From: Pseudomonas sp. UBA1879
GTDB taxonomy: Bacteria; Pseudomonadota; Gammaproteobacteria; Pseudomonadales; Pseudomonadaceae
NCBI RefSeq assembly: GCF_002338065.1
Contig: NZ_DDHJ01000020.1
Span: 1-24,273 of the forward strand
Direction: 5' to 3'
DNA: 24,273 bases
The notes under the pieces are model-generated. The model was not told the DNA's origin. It did not search any database and was given only the letters and a program-made list of their open reading frames with translations. Positions 15,682 to 22,848 of this stretch are shown here, one piece after another (position 1 is the first letter of the stretch; each line of letters starts with the position of its first letter). Both the position numbers and the translations under genes were made by a program.

Positions 15682-16647
15682 TTACTGCGCTTTCGCGACA
15701 GCAGCGGGTGGCGTCCAGATCACATCGGCGATGCTGAGCGGTTTGGGGATCAACTTCAGTTGATAGAAGGTGTCGGCGATTTTTTGCTGAGCCGCGACGG
15801 TTTCAGGGGTGATGAACCCTGCCCCGTAGCCTTGGCGTTTCACCGAAATGCGGGTGATGTCTTGCGGTAGGCCGAGCAGCGGCGCGACCTGCTTGGTCAC
15901 GTCATCCGGATTGGCCTTGGACCATTCACCTATGGCGCGGACCTCTTCCACCAGCGTCTGAATCACTTTCGGATGCTGTTGTGCATAAGGCTTGGTCGCC
16001 AGATAGAACTGGTTGTTGTCGACGATGCCTTTGCCATCTCGCAGGGTGCGCGCGTGCAGCTGTTGCTCGGCGGCCGCTTGATAGGGGTCCCAGATGACCC
16101 AGGCATCGACAGCGCCACGCTCGAATGCGGCGCGGGCGTCGGCGGGGGGCAGGAAAACGGTCTGGATATCGCTGTATTTCAGACCCGCCTCTTCCAGCGC
16201 GCGCACCAGCAGGTAATGCACGTTGGAGCCTTTGTTCAGGACGACTTTCTTGCCTTTGAGGTCTGCCACTGACTTGATCGGCGAGTCCTTCGGCACCAGC
16301 AGCGCCTCGCTGGTCGGCGCTGGCGGCTCGGAAGCCACATAAAGCAGATCAGCACCCGCGGCTTGCGCGAAAACGGGAGGGGTCTCGCCTGTCACGCCGA
16401 AATCGATGGAGCCAACGTTGAGGCCTTCCAGCAACTGAGGGCCACCGGGAAATTCAGTCCATTGCACCTGAACGCCTTGCTCGGCCAGTTTCTTTTCCAG
16501 CGAGCCTTTGGCCTTGAGCAGCACCAACGTGCCGTACTTCTGATAGCCGATGCGCAGGGTATCGGCCTGGGCTTGAGTGAGCGCGCCGAAGGACACCGCC
16601 GCAGCAAACAGAGCGACCAGGCCTCGACGCAAAATGACAGTGCGCAT
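15682..16647 (-). CDS. ssuA: periplasmic sulfonate-binding protein SsuA
   Basis: 321 aa. The signal peptide runs to about residue 28 (hydrophobic ALFAAAVSFGAL, cleavage after AQA), leaving a mature start DTLRIGYQKYGTL typical of aliphatic-sulfonate receptors. Further family motifs: FPGGPQLLEGLNVGSIDFG (about 66-84), GSNVHYLLVRALEEAGL, and AVDAWVIWDPY. The ATG at 16647 has AAAGGAG 6 nt upstream; an in-frame ATG 27 codons earlier lacks one. It captures alkanesulfonates for SsuBC. The lsfA terminator separates it from lsfA, so it should have its own promoter (candidate at 16785-16813). Confidence 0.93.
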   Translation of the reverse strand: MRTVILRRGLVALFAAAVSFGALTQAQADTLRIGYQKYGTLVLLKAKGSLEKKLAEQGVQVQWTEFPGGPQLLEGLNVGSIDFGVTGETPPVFAQAAGADLLYVASEPPAPTSEALLVPKDSPIKSVADLKGKKVVLNKGSNVHYLLVRALEEAGLKYSDIQTVFLPPADARAAFERGAVDAWVIWDPYQAAAEQQLHARTLRDGKGIVDNNQFYLATKPYAQQHPKVIQTLVEEVRAIGEWSKANPDDVTKQVAPLLGLPQDITRISVKRQGYGAGFITPETVAAQQKIADTFYQLKLIPKPLSIADVIWTPPAAVAKAQ

Positions 16648-16784
16648 GGCACGCTCCTTTGCTGTGTAGCTTATTTGGTGGCACCTGCTTGTCCGATGGC
16701 GGGCAAGTAAGGTGTGGATAGTATTCATTGCCAGCGGTTACGCCAGGACGGAGAAACCATAACAGGGCTTGTTTATTCTCTAAA

Positions 16785-16823
16785 ATCATATTTATTCATT
16801 TGGTTAGCACCAAAGTGAATAAA
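16785..16823 (-). promoter_or_regulatory. candidate ssuA promoter overlapped by a long dyad
   Basis: On the minus strand TATGAT (16790-16785, 5/6 to consensus) follows TTGGTG (16813-16808) by 17 bp. The spacer and -35 are covered by an almost perfect inverted repeat: TTTATTCATTTGGT (16791-16804) and ACCAAAGTGAATAAA (16809-16823) around the loop TAGC, with one extra base. The position suggests an operator. The leader to the ssuA ATG would be about 130 nt. Confidence 0.55.
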
Positions 16824-16843
16824 CAGTGCCGCACTAAGTTTCG

Positions 16844-16930
16844 AGGGAGCCAGTCTGCTGGCGATTGCAGCGGGTCAGACATCCCTCCTTTGCATGACTC
16901 ACCGCATTCGCCAGCAAACTTGCTCCCACA
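16844..16930. repeat. diverged REPIN, 'gtgggagccggcttgctggcgaatg' family
   Basis: GAGGGAGCCAGTCTGCTGGC (from 16844) and GCCAGCAAACTTGCTCCCAC (to 16929) are imperfect inverted arms matching the element at 824-914 with several substitutions. It lies between the lsfA terminator and the ssuA promoter. Confidence 0.75.
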
Positions 16931-16950
16931 GTGGGTCAACAGCGGGCAAC

Positions 16951-16975
16951 AAAAAAAGGGCCGATAAATCGGCCC
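16951..16975 (-). terminator. rho-independent terminator of lsfA
   Basis: GGGCCGAT/ATCGGCCC (16958-16975) forms an 8-bp stem with a 2-nt gap on paper; on the minus strand it is followed by seven T (16951-16957 as A on plus). It lies 25 bp past the lsfA stop. Confidence 0.9.
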
Positions 16976-17000
16976 GAATGTCGTGGTTGAAAGCGGTGTA

Positions 17001-17639
17001 TCAGCGATTGGGCTGCGGTGTCAGACGCAGGTATGGCGTGACAGCCTTATAGCCCTTCGGAAAGCGTTGCTTGATCTCTTCTTCGTCCTTGATCGACGGC
17101 ACGATCACCACGTCTTCGCCGTCTACCCAGTTCGCAGGCGTCGCGACCTTGTGGCTGTCGGTCAATTGCAGCGAATCGATCACGCGCAGGATTTCGTTAA
17201 AGTTACGACCCGTGCTGGCCGGGTAGGTAATGGTCAGCCGCACCTTCTTGTTCGGGTCAATCACGAACAGAGAGCGTACGGTCAGGGTTTCACTGGCGTT
17301 GGGATGAATCAGGTCGTACAGATCGGAAACCTTGCGATCGGCGTCAGCCAGGATCGGGAAATTCACGATCGTGTTCTGGGTCGTGTTGATGTCGCCGATC
17401 CATTTGACGTGGGACTCGGCCGAGTCCACCGACAGGGCAATCGCCTTGACATTGCGCTTGTCGAATTCGTCCTTGAGCTTTGCAGTGAAGCCTAACTCGG
17501 TGGTGCACACCGGCGTGAAGTCGGCAGGATGGGAGAACAGTACCCCCCACTTGTCGCCGAGCCATTCGTGAAACTTGATGCGGCCTTCATTGGAGTCCTG
17601 TTCAAAATCGGGGGCGGTGTCGCCAAGTTTGAGGCTCAT
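17001..17639 (-). CDS. lsfA: 1-Cys peroxiredoxin LsfA
   Basis: 212 aa, Prx6-type thiol peroxidase that reduces hydrogen peroxide and organic peroxides. The peroxidatic Cys45 sits in HPADFTPVCTTELG; no other cysteine is present, so there is no resolving Cys and an external reductant is needed. The C-terminal extension (about 150-212) is typical of this subfamily. LsfA was named as a sulfate-starvation-induced protein in Pseudomonas and lies beside ssu genes there, as here. AAGGAG lies 8 nt before the ATG. It has its own terminator and probably its own promoter. Confidence 0.94.
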   Translation of the reverse strand: MSLKLGDTAPDFEQDSNEGRIKFHEWLGDKWGVLFSHPADFTPVCTTELGFTAKLKDEFDKRNVKAIALSVDSAESHVKWIGDINTTQNTIVNFPILADADRKVSDLYDLIHPNASETLTVRSLFVIDPNKKVRLTITYPASTGRNFNEILRVIDSLQLTDSHKVATPANWVDGEDVVIVPSIKDEEEIKQRFPKGYKAVTPYLRLTPQPNR

Positions 17640-17736
17640 ACAGTCAGCTCCTTTGGTAGATGTTTTATGGAGACACTGTGCCCGCGAATTGATTGAAACG
17701 GAAAGACCGAGTGGTCATGTCGAGCGCCGTTTCGGC

Positions 17737-17759
17737 TATATAAAAAGGCAATAACCTTT
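17737..17759 (-). promoter_or_regulatory. candidate lsfA promoter
   Basis: On the minus strand TATATA (17742-17737) is a good -10, but the hexamer 17 bp upstream (GTCAGG) is a poor -35, as expected for an activator-dependent promoter. The spacer holds the dyad AAAGG-TTATTG-CCTTT (17759-17744). The string AAAGGTTATT also occurs upstream of tauA. CysB is a plausible activator, but this is inference. Confidence 0.4.
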
Positions 17760-17769
17760 CCTGACGGCA

Positions 17770-17795
17770 TAAAAAAGCCCCGCCGAAGCGGGGCT
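17770..17795 (-). terminator. rho-independent terminator of the porin gene
   Basis: On the minus strand AGCCCCGC and GCGGGGCT (17795-17788 and 17783-17776) form an 8-bp GC stem closed by a TTCG tetraloop, followed by a T-run. It lies 18 bp past the porin stop. Confidence 0.95.
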
Positions 17796-17813
17796 CTTTT
17801 CAACAGACCCGGC

Positions 17814-19184
17814 TTATTTGAAAGCGTAGGTGTAGTTGAAGATCAGACGGGTCTGGTCTTGGTCGGCGATGCGGGTGTTCTGAGCCGCAGTACCGTGGTT
17901 GTCGTAGTCCGAACGGTAGTTGGCGCGGCGCAGGGTGGCGCCGAAGCCTTTCAGAGGACCGTCCTGGAATACGTAGTCGATACGCATGTCGCGTTCCCAC
18001 TCGGAGCTGTCACCAACCGAAGCGCCGCTGGTGGCCTTGATGTTGGTACCTTTCAGGTACGCGATCGCAGCTTTCAGACCCGGAATGCCCAGACGAGCGA
18101 AGTCGTACGAGTATTGACCGAAGTTGGTAGTCTCACCGGCGCGGGCGAACTGGTTGATCATCGAGTCAGTGAACAGGTAGAAGCTGGAACCGCCTTCACC
18201 GTCGCCACGGCCACGGCCGTCAGCCACGTTACCGTTGCTGACCCAGACCATACCGCCGTCGTCGCTCACGTCTTGGTGACCGAGCATCAAAGCGTGGCCG
18301 CCGATGGTGTACGTGAACATGGCCGACCAGGTTTTGTTGTCGACTTCGCCAGCGTGCTTGGCATAACCACCGTTGTTGTTGAAGCGGTGGGTAGCGTCGC
18401 CGTTCTTGCCGTCGGAGTCGCTGTCGAAATAACGCAGGTCAGTCTTGAAGGACTGGTCTTCAGCGATCGGCAGAATGTGCACCAAACCGAAGAAATTCTG
18501 CTTGTAGTAGTCTTCCAGCTCGGCGTGGTAAGCCTGCAACGTCAGGTCTTTGGTGACTTTGTAGTCGACACCGGCGAACGTGAAGTTGTTCGAACCCTTG
18601 GTACCGCCAGCAGTGGCCAGACCAGCATAGTTACTGGAAGCACGGCTCGCGCCTTGGGTAATCTTGCCGACGTTGAAGGTGAAGTTGTCGATCTCTTTGG
18701 ATTGCAGAGTCGCACCCTGGAAGGTCTGTGGCAGCAGACGACCGTCGTTCGACACCAGAATTGGCAGGTTAGGCTGCAGCGCGTTACCGACCTTCACTTC
18801 AGTCTTGGAGAGCTTGGCCTTGGCGTTGGCGCCCAGACGCGACCAGCTGTCTACCGAAGAACCGTCGGTGTCAGTCGGGAAGAAGGTGTTCGACGTCGTT
18901 CTGGAGTGGTGATCGATGCCGCCGCCCAAGTGGATACCGGCCATGCCTTGTACGTCCAGACCGAAACCTACAGTGCCAGGGGTGTAGCCGGAAATGAAGT
19001 TGAACAGCAGGCCTTCAGCGGTTTCACGCTGGTCGGCAGCACGAACGCCCTCACGGACGTCGCTTTCGAAATACATGGTACGGGAACTGATGGTTGCCTT
19101 GCTGTCTTCCAGGAAACCAGCTGCACCAGCCTGAGTGGCCATCACACCTACAGATACGGCCAAGGCCAGGGTGGACTTCTTCAT
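17814..19184 (-). CDS. oprE: OprD-family outer-membrane porin (OprE-like)
   Basis: 456 aa. The signal peptide MKKSTLALAVSVGVMATQAG-A is followed by AGFLEDSKATISSRTMYF, the standard opening of OprD-family porins. Alternating amphipathic strands continue to the C-terminal TRLIFNYTYAFK, which ends a beta-barrel (the last Phe is penultimate, before Lys). These porins pass small solutes such as amino acids and organic acids across the outer membrane. The start and overall sequence look closer to OprE than to OprD itself, but members are hard to tell apart by eye, so the symbol is tentative. AGAGGAG lies about 9 nt before the ATG. It has its own terminator, and its promoter must lie in the long gap upstream. 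Confidence 0.85.
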   Translation of the reverse strand: MKKSTLALAVSVGVMATQAGAAGFLEDSKATISSRTMYFESDVREGVRAADQRETAEGLLFNFISGYTPGTVGFGLDVQGMAGIHLGGGIDHHSRTTSNTFFPTDTDGSSVDSWSRLGANAKAKLSKTEVKVGNALQPNLPILVSNDGRLLPQTFQGATLQSKEIDNFTFNVGKITQGASRASSNYAGLATAGGTKGSNNFTFAGVDYKVTKDLTLQAYHAELEDYYKQNFFGLVHILPIAEDQSFKTDLRYFDSDSDGKNGDATHRFNNNGGYAKHAGEVDNKTWSAMFTYTIGGHALMLGHQDVSDDGGMVWVSNGNVADGRGRGDGEGGSSFYLFTDSMINQFARAGETTNFGQYSYDFARLGIPGLKAAIAYLKGTNIKATSGASVGDSSEWERDMRIDYVFQDGPLKGFGATLRRANYRSDYDNHGTAAQNTRIADQDQTRLIFNYTYAFK

Positions 19185-19860
19185 TGTGTTTCGCTCCTCT
19201 TGAATCTAATTTTTGTAGTTCCTTGGTACTGAGACAAAAGGCTCAAGACCGCGGATGCGCGATTAGCGCTGGACCTGACTCGGCGAGTCAATGGCCCCAA
19301 GACTAATTGACTAGACCGCGTTAACAGCTGGCTGCAAGGTAAGAGAAATCCTTTAAACCTAAAAAGACTTTGTGAGCCTGCTTTTATGCCAAGCAGTTAT
19401 ATGTCACAAGTCGTTTCAGCCGTCCGTTGCGGAGTGTATCGGCGTCTTTACCTAATTCCCAAAAAATATTTACATCCCGTTCGTCAGATCGATTGGTTTC
19501 TCCACATCGTACGACCGGAACTCGACCAGCCGGTCACGGTCAGCGTGCGAAATTGGATGAAGATCTGTTAGATAAGCAGCTGAAATCAAAGGTTTTTATA
19601 ACGGCGTAGACGCAATTGTTACAGTTGTCACCCTGCTGTCTGTCTGTTTTTTTTCGGCGGAGGCCGCACGCTGGTCGGTTGACTGACAGAAACTTTGCGG
19701 CGCTTGGACCCCTCGCAACAACGCCTGCTCATCTACGCCAGGTAAAACGTCACACCACCAGAGCTGATAGCGCTCAAGACGAGAGCGCAGAGGGTATTTA
19801 CATAATGTGACATTTAGATGAACGGTTATGTTGTGTCCGCATTTTTCCACCCTGTTGCTG
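19185..19860. other. long intergenic region, no convincing gene
   Basis: Divergent gap between the porin and tauA. Base composition is lower in GC than the flanking genes. Open frames at 19386-19571 (plus) and 19596-19877 (minus) lack ribosome sites and protein-like composition. A run of eight T occurs near 19649 without a clear stem in front of it. The porin promoter must be here, but I cannot place it: one minus-strand TGGC/GC pair (19389 to 19374) has the wrong spacing for sigma-54. Confidence 0.5.
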
Positions 19861-19876
19861 TGGCGCGCCTCCTGCA
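19861..19876 (+). promoter_or_regulatory. candidate sigma-54 promoter of tauABCD
   Basis: TGGCGCGCCTCCTGCA matches the -24/-12 consensus TGGCACG-N4-TTGCA at 10 of 12 defined positions, with the required GG (19862-19863) and GC (19874-19875) separated by exactly 10 bp. Transcription would start near 19887, about 100 nt before the tauA ATG. Confidence 0.55.
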
Positions 19877-19898
19877 CTTCGCTTCTGACGCTAAGCTC

Positions 19899-19924
19899 AT
19901 GCCAAAAGGTTATTTATTTGGCAT
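19899..19924 (+). promoter_or_regulatory. dyad upstream of tauA
   Basis: ATGCCAAA (19899-19906) and TTTGGCAT (19917-19924) are 8-nt perfect inverted repeats with a 10-nt spacer that includes part of AAAGGTTATT (19905-19914), the string shared with the lsfA promoter. It could be a CysB-type site or another operator. Confidence 0.45.
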
Positions 19925-19989
19925 TTCTTAGATCATTTACGCTTCGCATCAATCAGTTCCTCGGCCTGCCTTGATCCGGAGCTTCATCC

Positions 19990-20967
19990 ATGAAACTGCT
20001 CAAACCTCTTCGCCTGATGGCGGCTCTGTCGCTGGCGGGCTCTGCCTTGCTCGCACAGGCTGCGGACTTCACCGTCGCCTACCAGACCACGGTAGATCCG
20101 GCCAAAGTCGCCCAGGCTGACGGCGCTTATGAAAAAGCCACCGACTCGAAGATTTCGTGGCGCAAATTCGATAACGGCGCCGACGTCATCACGGCCATTG
20201 CATCGGGTGACGTGCAGATTGGCTACCTTGGCTCCAGCCCTTTGACGGCGGCAGCAACGCGCAAAGTCCCGGTTGAGACCTTCCTGATTGCCACGCAGAT
20301 CGGCGCCGCTGAAGCGCTGGTCGCTCGCAACGGGGCAGGCATCAACAGTCCACAGGATCTGGTCGGCAAAAAGATCGCCGTGCCGTTCGTGTCCACCGGC
20401 CACTACAGCTTATTGGCTGCGTTGAAGCACTGGAACATCGATCCGGCCAAGGTAACCATTCTCAACCTCGCGCCTCCGGCCATCGCTGCAGCCTGGAAAC
20501 GCGGTGACATCGATGCCACCTATGTCTGGGATCCGGCGCTGGGCGTGGCCAAGGAAACCGGAAAAGTGCTGATCACCTCCGGCGAACTTGCCAAGATCGG
20601 CGCGCCTACGTTCGACGCCTGGATCGTGCGCAAGGATTTCGCCGACAAGCACCCTGAGATCGTCAAAGCCTTCGCCAAAACCACCCTCGACGCTTACGCC
20701 GATTACCGCAAAGACCCGACCGCCTGGATTACCAATGCCAGCAACGTCGACAAGCTGGTGAAACTTTCCGGCGCCAAAGCGGCTGACATTCCTGATTTGC
20801 TGAAAGGCAATGTGTACCCCCTCGCAGCGGATCAAGCGAAGGAACTGGGCGCACCGACCACCGAAGCCATCGGCAAAACCGCGGCGTTCCTCAAAGAGCA
20901 AGGCAAGGTCGATGCGGTGCTGGCGGATTACACGCCGTATGTCAGCGCGAAGTTTGTCACTCAGTAA
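19990..20967 (+). CDS. tauA: periplasmic taurine-binding protein TauA
   Basis: 325 aa. The signal peptide (hydrophobic LMAALSLAGSALLAQA, cleavage after AQA at about 24) is followed by ADFTVAYQTTVDPAKVAQAD, the TauA family opening. Later motifs include GYLGSSPLTAAATR (about 78-91), VPFVSTGHYSLLAAL and DIDATYVWDPALG. It captures taurine in the periplasm for TauBC. CGGAG lies 8 nt before the ATG. It is the first gene of tauABCD; a REPIN separates it from tauB. Confidence 0.95.
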   Translation: MKLLKPLRLMAALSLAGSALLAQAADFTVAYQTTVDPAKVAQADGAYEKATDSKISWRKFDNGADVITAIASGDVQIGYLGSSPLTAAATRKVPVETFLIATQIGAAEALVARNGAGINSPQDLVGKKIAVPFVSTGHYSLLAALKHWNIDPAKVTILNLAPPAIAAAWKRGDIDATYVWDPALGVAKETGKVLITSGELAKIGAPTFDAWIVRKDFADKHPEIVKAFAKTTLDAYADYRKDPTAWITNASNVDKLVKLSGAKAADIPDLLKGNVYPLAADQAKELGAPTTEAIGKTAAFLKEQGKVDAVLADYTPYVSAKFVTQ

Positions 20968-20976
20968 CGCAACGCA

Positions 20977-21112
20977 CTGTAGGAGCGTGGCTTGTCCCGC
21001 GATCTGTCGCGAAGCGGCAGCCGATTGGATGGATGCGGTGCTTCAGATAGGCCGCAGCTGCATCCTTACGACTGCTGCGCAGCCGATCGCGGGACAAGCC
21101 ACGCTCCTACAG
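20977..21112. repeat. REPIN between tauA and tauB
   Basis: CTGTAGGAGCGTGGCTTGTC (from 20977) and GACAAGCCACGCTCCTACAG (to 21112) are perfect inverted arms extended inward by CCGCGATC/GATCGCGG. It is the same subtype as 417-551. It begins 9 bp after the tauA stop, so in the transcript it would form a strong hairpin between the binding-protein gene and the rest of the operon. Confidence 0.9.
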
Positions 21113-21151
21113 AGAAACGTTTCAGTTCTATATAGAAGCGGAGTCCTCGCC

Positions 21152-21943
21152 ATGGCCTTGTTACAGCTGGAGCGCATCTGCGCACAGTATCCCGGTGCGG
21201 CCGAGCCGGTACTGTCCGACATTTCCCTGAATCTCGGCCCGCAACAGCTGCTCGTGGCCCTCGGCCCGTCCGGCAGTGGCAAGACTTCGCTGTTGAACCT
21301 GATCGCCGGTTTTGTCGAGCCGAGCGCCGGTCGCATCACGCTTGATGACGCGCCGGTCAAAGGCCCCAGCGCTGAGCGCGGCGTAGTGTTTCAGGACGAC
21401 GCCTTGCTGCCTTGGCAAGATGTATTGGCCAACGTTGCATTTGGCCTGGAGCTGGCTGGCGTTCCTCGCGCGCAACGTGAAGCCAAAGCCCGCGACATGC
21501 TGGCGTTGGTCGATCTGGCGGGATTCGAAAAGCGGCGGATATGGCAGCTGTCCGGCGGGCAGAAACAGCGCGTCGGCCTGGCCCGCGCTCTGGCCGCCGA
21601 CCCACGCGTGCTGCTGATGGACGAACCGTTCGGCGCGCTGGACGCCTTCACCCGCGAGCAGATGCAGGAGCTGCTGCTGCAAGTCTGGCAGCGCAGCGCC
21701 AAGCCGGTGTTCCTGATCACCCACGACATTGAAGAAGCCGTGTTCCTCGCCACCGACCTGATTCTGCTGGCGCCCAATCCTGGGCAGATCGTCGAACACC
21801 TCAAGCTCGATTTCGGCCAACGCTACAGCGCAGGCGAGTCGGCGCGGGCGATCAAGTCGGACCCGCGATTCATCGAAACCCGTGAACACGTGTTGGCCCG
21901 AGTGTTTTCGCAACGTCAGGCCATTGCGGAGCAGCGGGCATGA
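21152..21943 (+). CDS. tauB: taurine ABC transporter ATP-binding protein TauB
   Basis: 263 aa, normal for TauB. Walker A GPSGSGKT (38-45), Q-loop Gln81, signature LSGGQ (133-137), Walker B VLLMDEP (153-159) and switch His191 are intact. The frame is open upstream through the REPIN and into tauA, but the ATG at 21152 has GCGGAG 8 nt before it and gives the family N-terminus (MALLQLERI). It energises TauC for taurine import. Its stop overlaps the tauC start as ATGA (21940-21943). Confidence 0.95.
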   Translation: MALLQLERICAQYPGAAEPVLSDISLNLGPQQLLVALGPSGSGKTSLLNLIAGFVEPSAGRITLDDAPVKGPSAERGVVFQDDALLPWQDVLANVAFGLELAGVPRAQREAKARDMLALVDLAGFEKRRIWQLSGGQKQRVGLARALAADPRVLLMDEPFGALDAFTREQMQELLLQVWQRSAKPVFLITHDIEEAVFLATDLILLAPNPGQIVEHLKLDFGQRYSAGESARAIKSDPRFIETREHVLARVFSQRQAIAEQRA

Positions 21944-22788
21944 GCAAGTTTCAATCACCGCCACTGGCCAACGCCTTGACCCCGCCTGCGATCCCGCCGA
22001 AAACCGCCATCCGACGCGTATACCTCAGCACCCGCTCCATCAGCGTGCTGACGCTGTTCGCGCTGCTCGCCGCATGGTGGCTGGTCACGGCGCAGGAATG
22101 GGTTGAGCCGCTGTTCCTGCCGCCGCCTTCCGCGGTGCTGGAGAAAGCCTGGCTGCTGATGACCAAGGGCTACATGGAGTCCACCCTTTGGCAGCACCTC
22201 GGCGCGAGCCTGCAGCGCATCGGGCTCGGGTTGATCGCGGCTGTGCTGACCGCCATTCCGGTCGGCATCGCCATCGGTCACAACCGGATTGCGCAGGGTA
22301 TTTTCGATCCCTTGATCGAGTTCTATCGCCCGATCCCGCCGCTGGCGTATCTGCCGCTGATCGTGATCTGGTGCGGAATCGGCGAATTCTCCAAGGTCTT
22401 GCTGATTTATCTGGCGATCTTCGCTCCGATTGCCATCGCCACCGCCACCGGTGTGCGCACCGTGGACAGCGCCAAATTGCGTGCCGCGCAGTCGTTGGGC
22501 GCAAGCCGCTGGCAGCTGATTCGTCATGTGATTTTGCCCAGCGCCCTGCCCGACATTCTCACCGGTGTGCGCATCGGGCTGGGGGTGGGCTGGTCAACGT
22601 TGGTCGCTGCCGAATTGATCGCAGCCACCAGCGGCCTGGGTTTCATGGTGCAGTCCGCTGCGCAATTCCTGGTCACGGATGTGGTGGTATTGGGGATTCT
22701 GGTGATCGCCTTTATCGCCTTTGGACTGGAGATGGGTCTGCGCGCGCTGCAACGCAGGTTGGTGCCGTGGCACGGCCAGAATCATTGA
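21940..22788 (+). CDS. tauC: taurine ABC transporter permease TauC
   Basis: 282 aa inner-membrane permease. A Pro-rich cytoplasmic N-terminus (about 1-30) precedes hydrophobic segments at about 33-51, 95-113, 134-147, 152-170, 213-230 and 246-262. The EAA loop is at about 179-204 (AAQSLGASRWQLIRHVILPS). Translationally coupled to tauB by a 4-nt overlap. Confidence 0.95.
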   Translation: MSKFQSPPLANALTPPAIPPKTAIRRVYLSTRSISVLTLFALLAAWWLVTAQEWVEPLFLPPPSAVLEKAWLLMTKGYMESTLWQHLGASLQRIGLGLIAAVLTAIPVGIAIGHNRIAQGIFDPLIEFYRPIPPLAYLPLIVIWCGIGEFSKVLLIYLAIFAPIAIATATGVRTVDSAKLRAAQSLGASRWQLIRHVILPSALPDILTGVRIGLGVGWSTLVAAELIAATSGLGFMVQSAAQFLVTDVVVLGILVIAFIAFGLEMGLRALQRRLVPWHGQNH

Positions 22789-22848
22789 TCGCTGACGATT
22801 ACAGACACTGACTACGCCGACACTTCGGCGCACATTGTGAGAACCCGC

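Noticed and set aside
16725..16750. Sigma-54 promoter for ssuA (minus strand TGGCGTAACCGCTGGCA)
   Set aside because: The GG to GC distance is one base too long, and that spacing is strict for sigma-54.
17859..19232. Long plus-strand open frame of 457 codons
   Set aside because: Antisense to the porin gene, Val-rich with no domain pattern; the porin on the minus strand has a signal peptide, ribosome site and terminator.
19386..19571. Small plus-strand gene in the porin-tauA gap
   Set aside because: No ribosome site, no recognisable motif, and composition like non-coding sequence.
20810..21943. Longer TauB reading frame starting inside tauA
   Set aside because: The extra N-terminus overlaps tauA and the REPIN; the ATG at 21152 has a ribosome site and family-like start.
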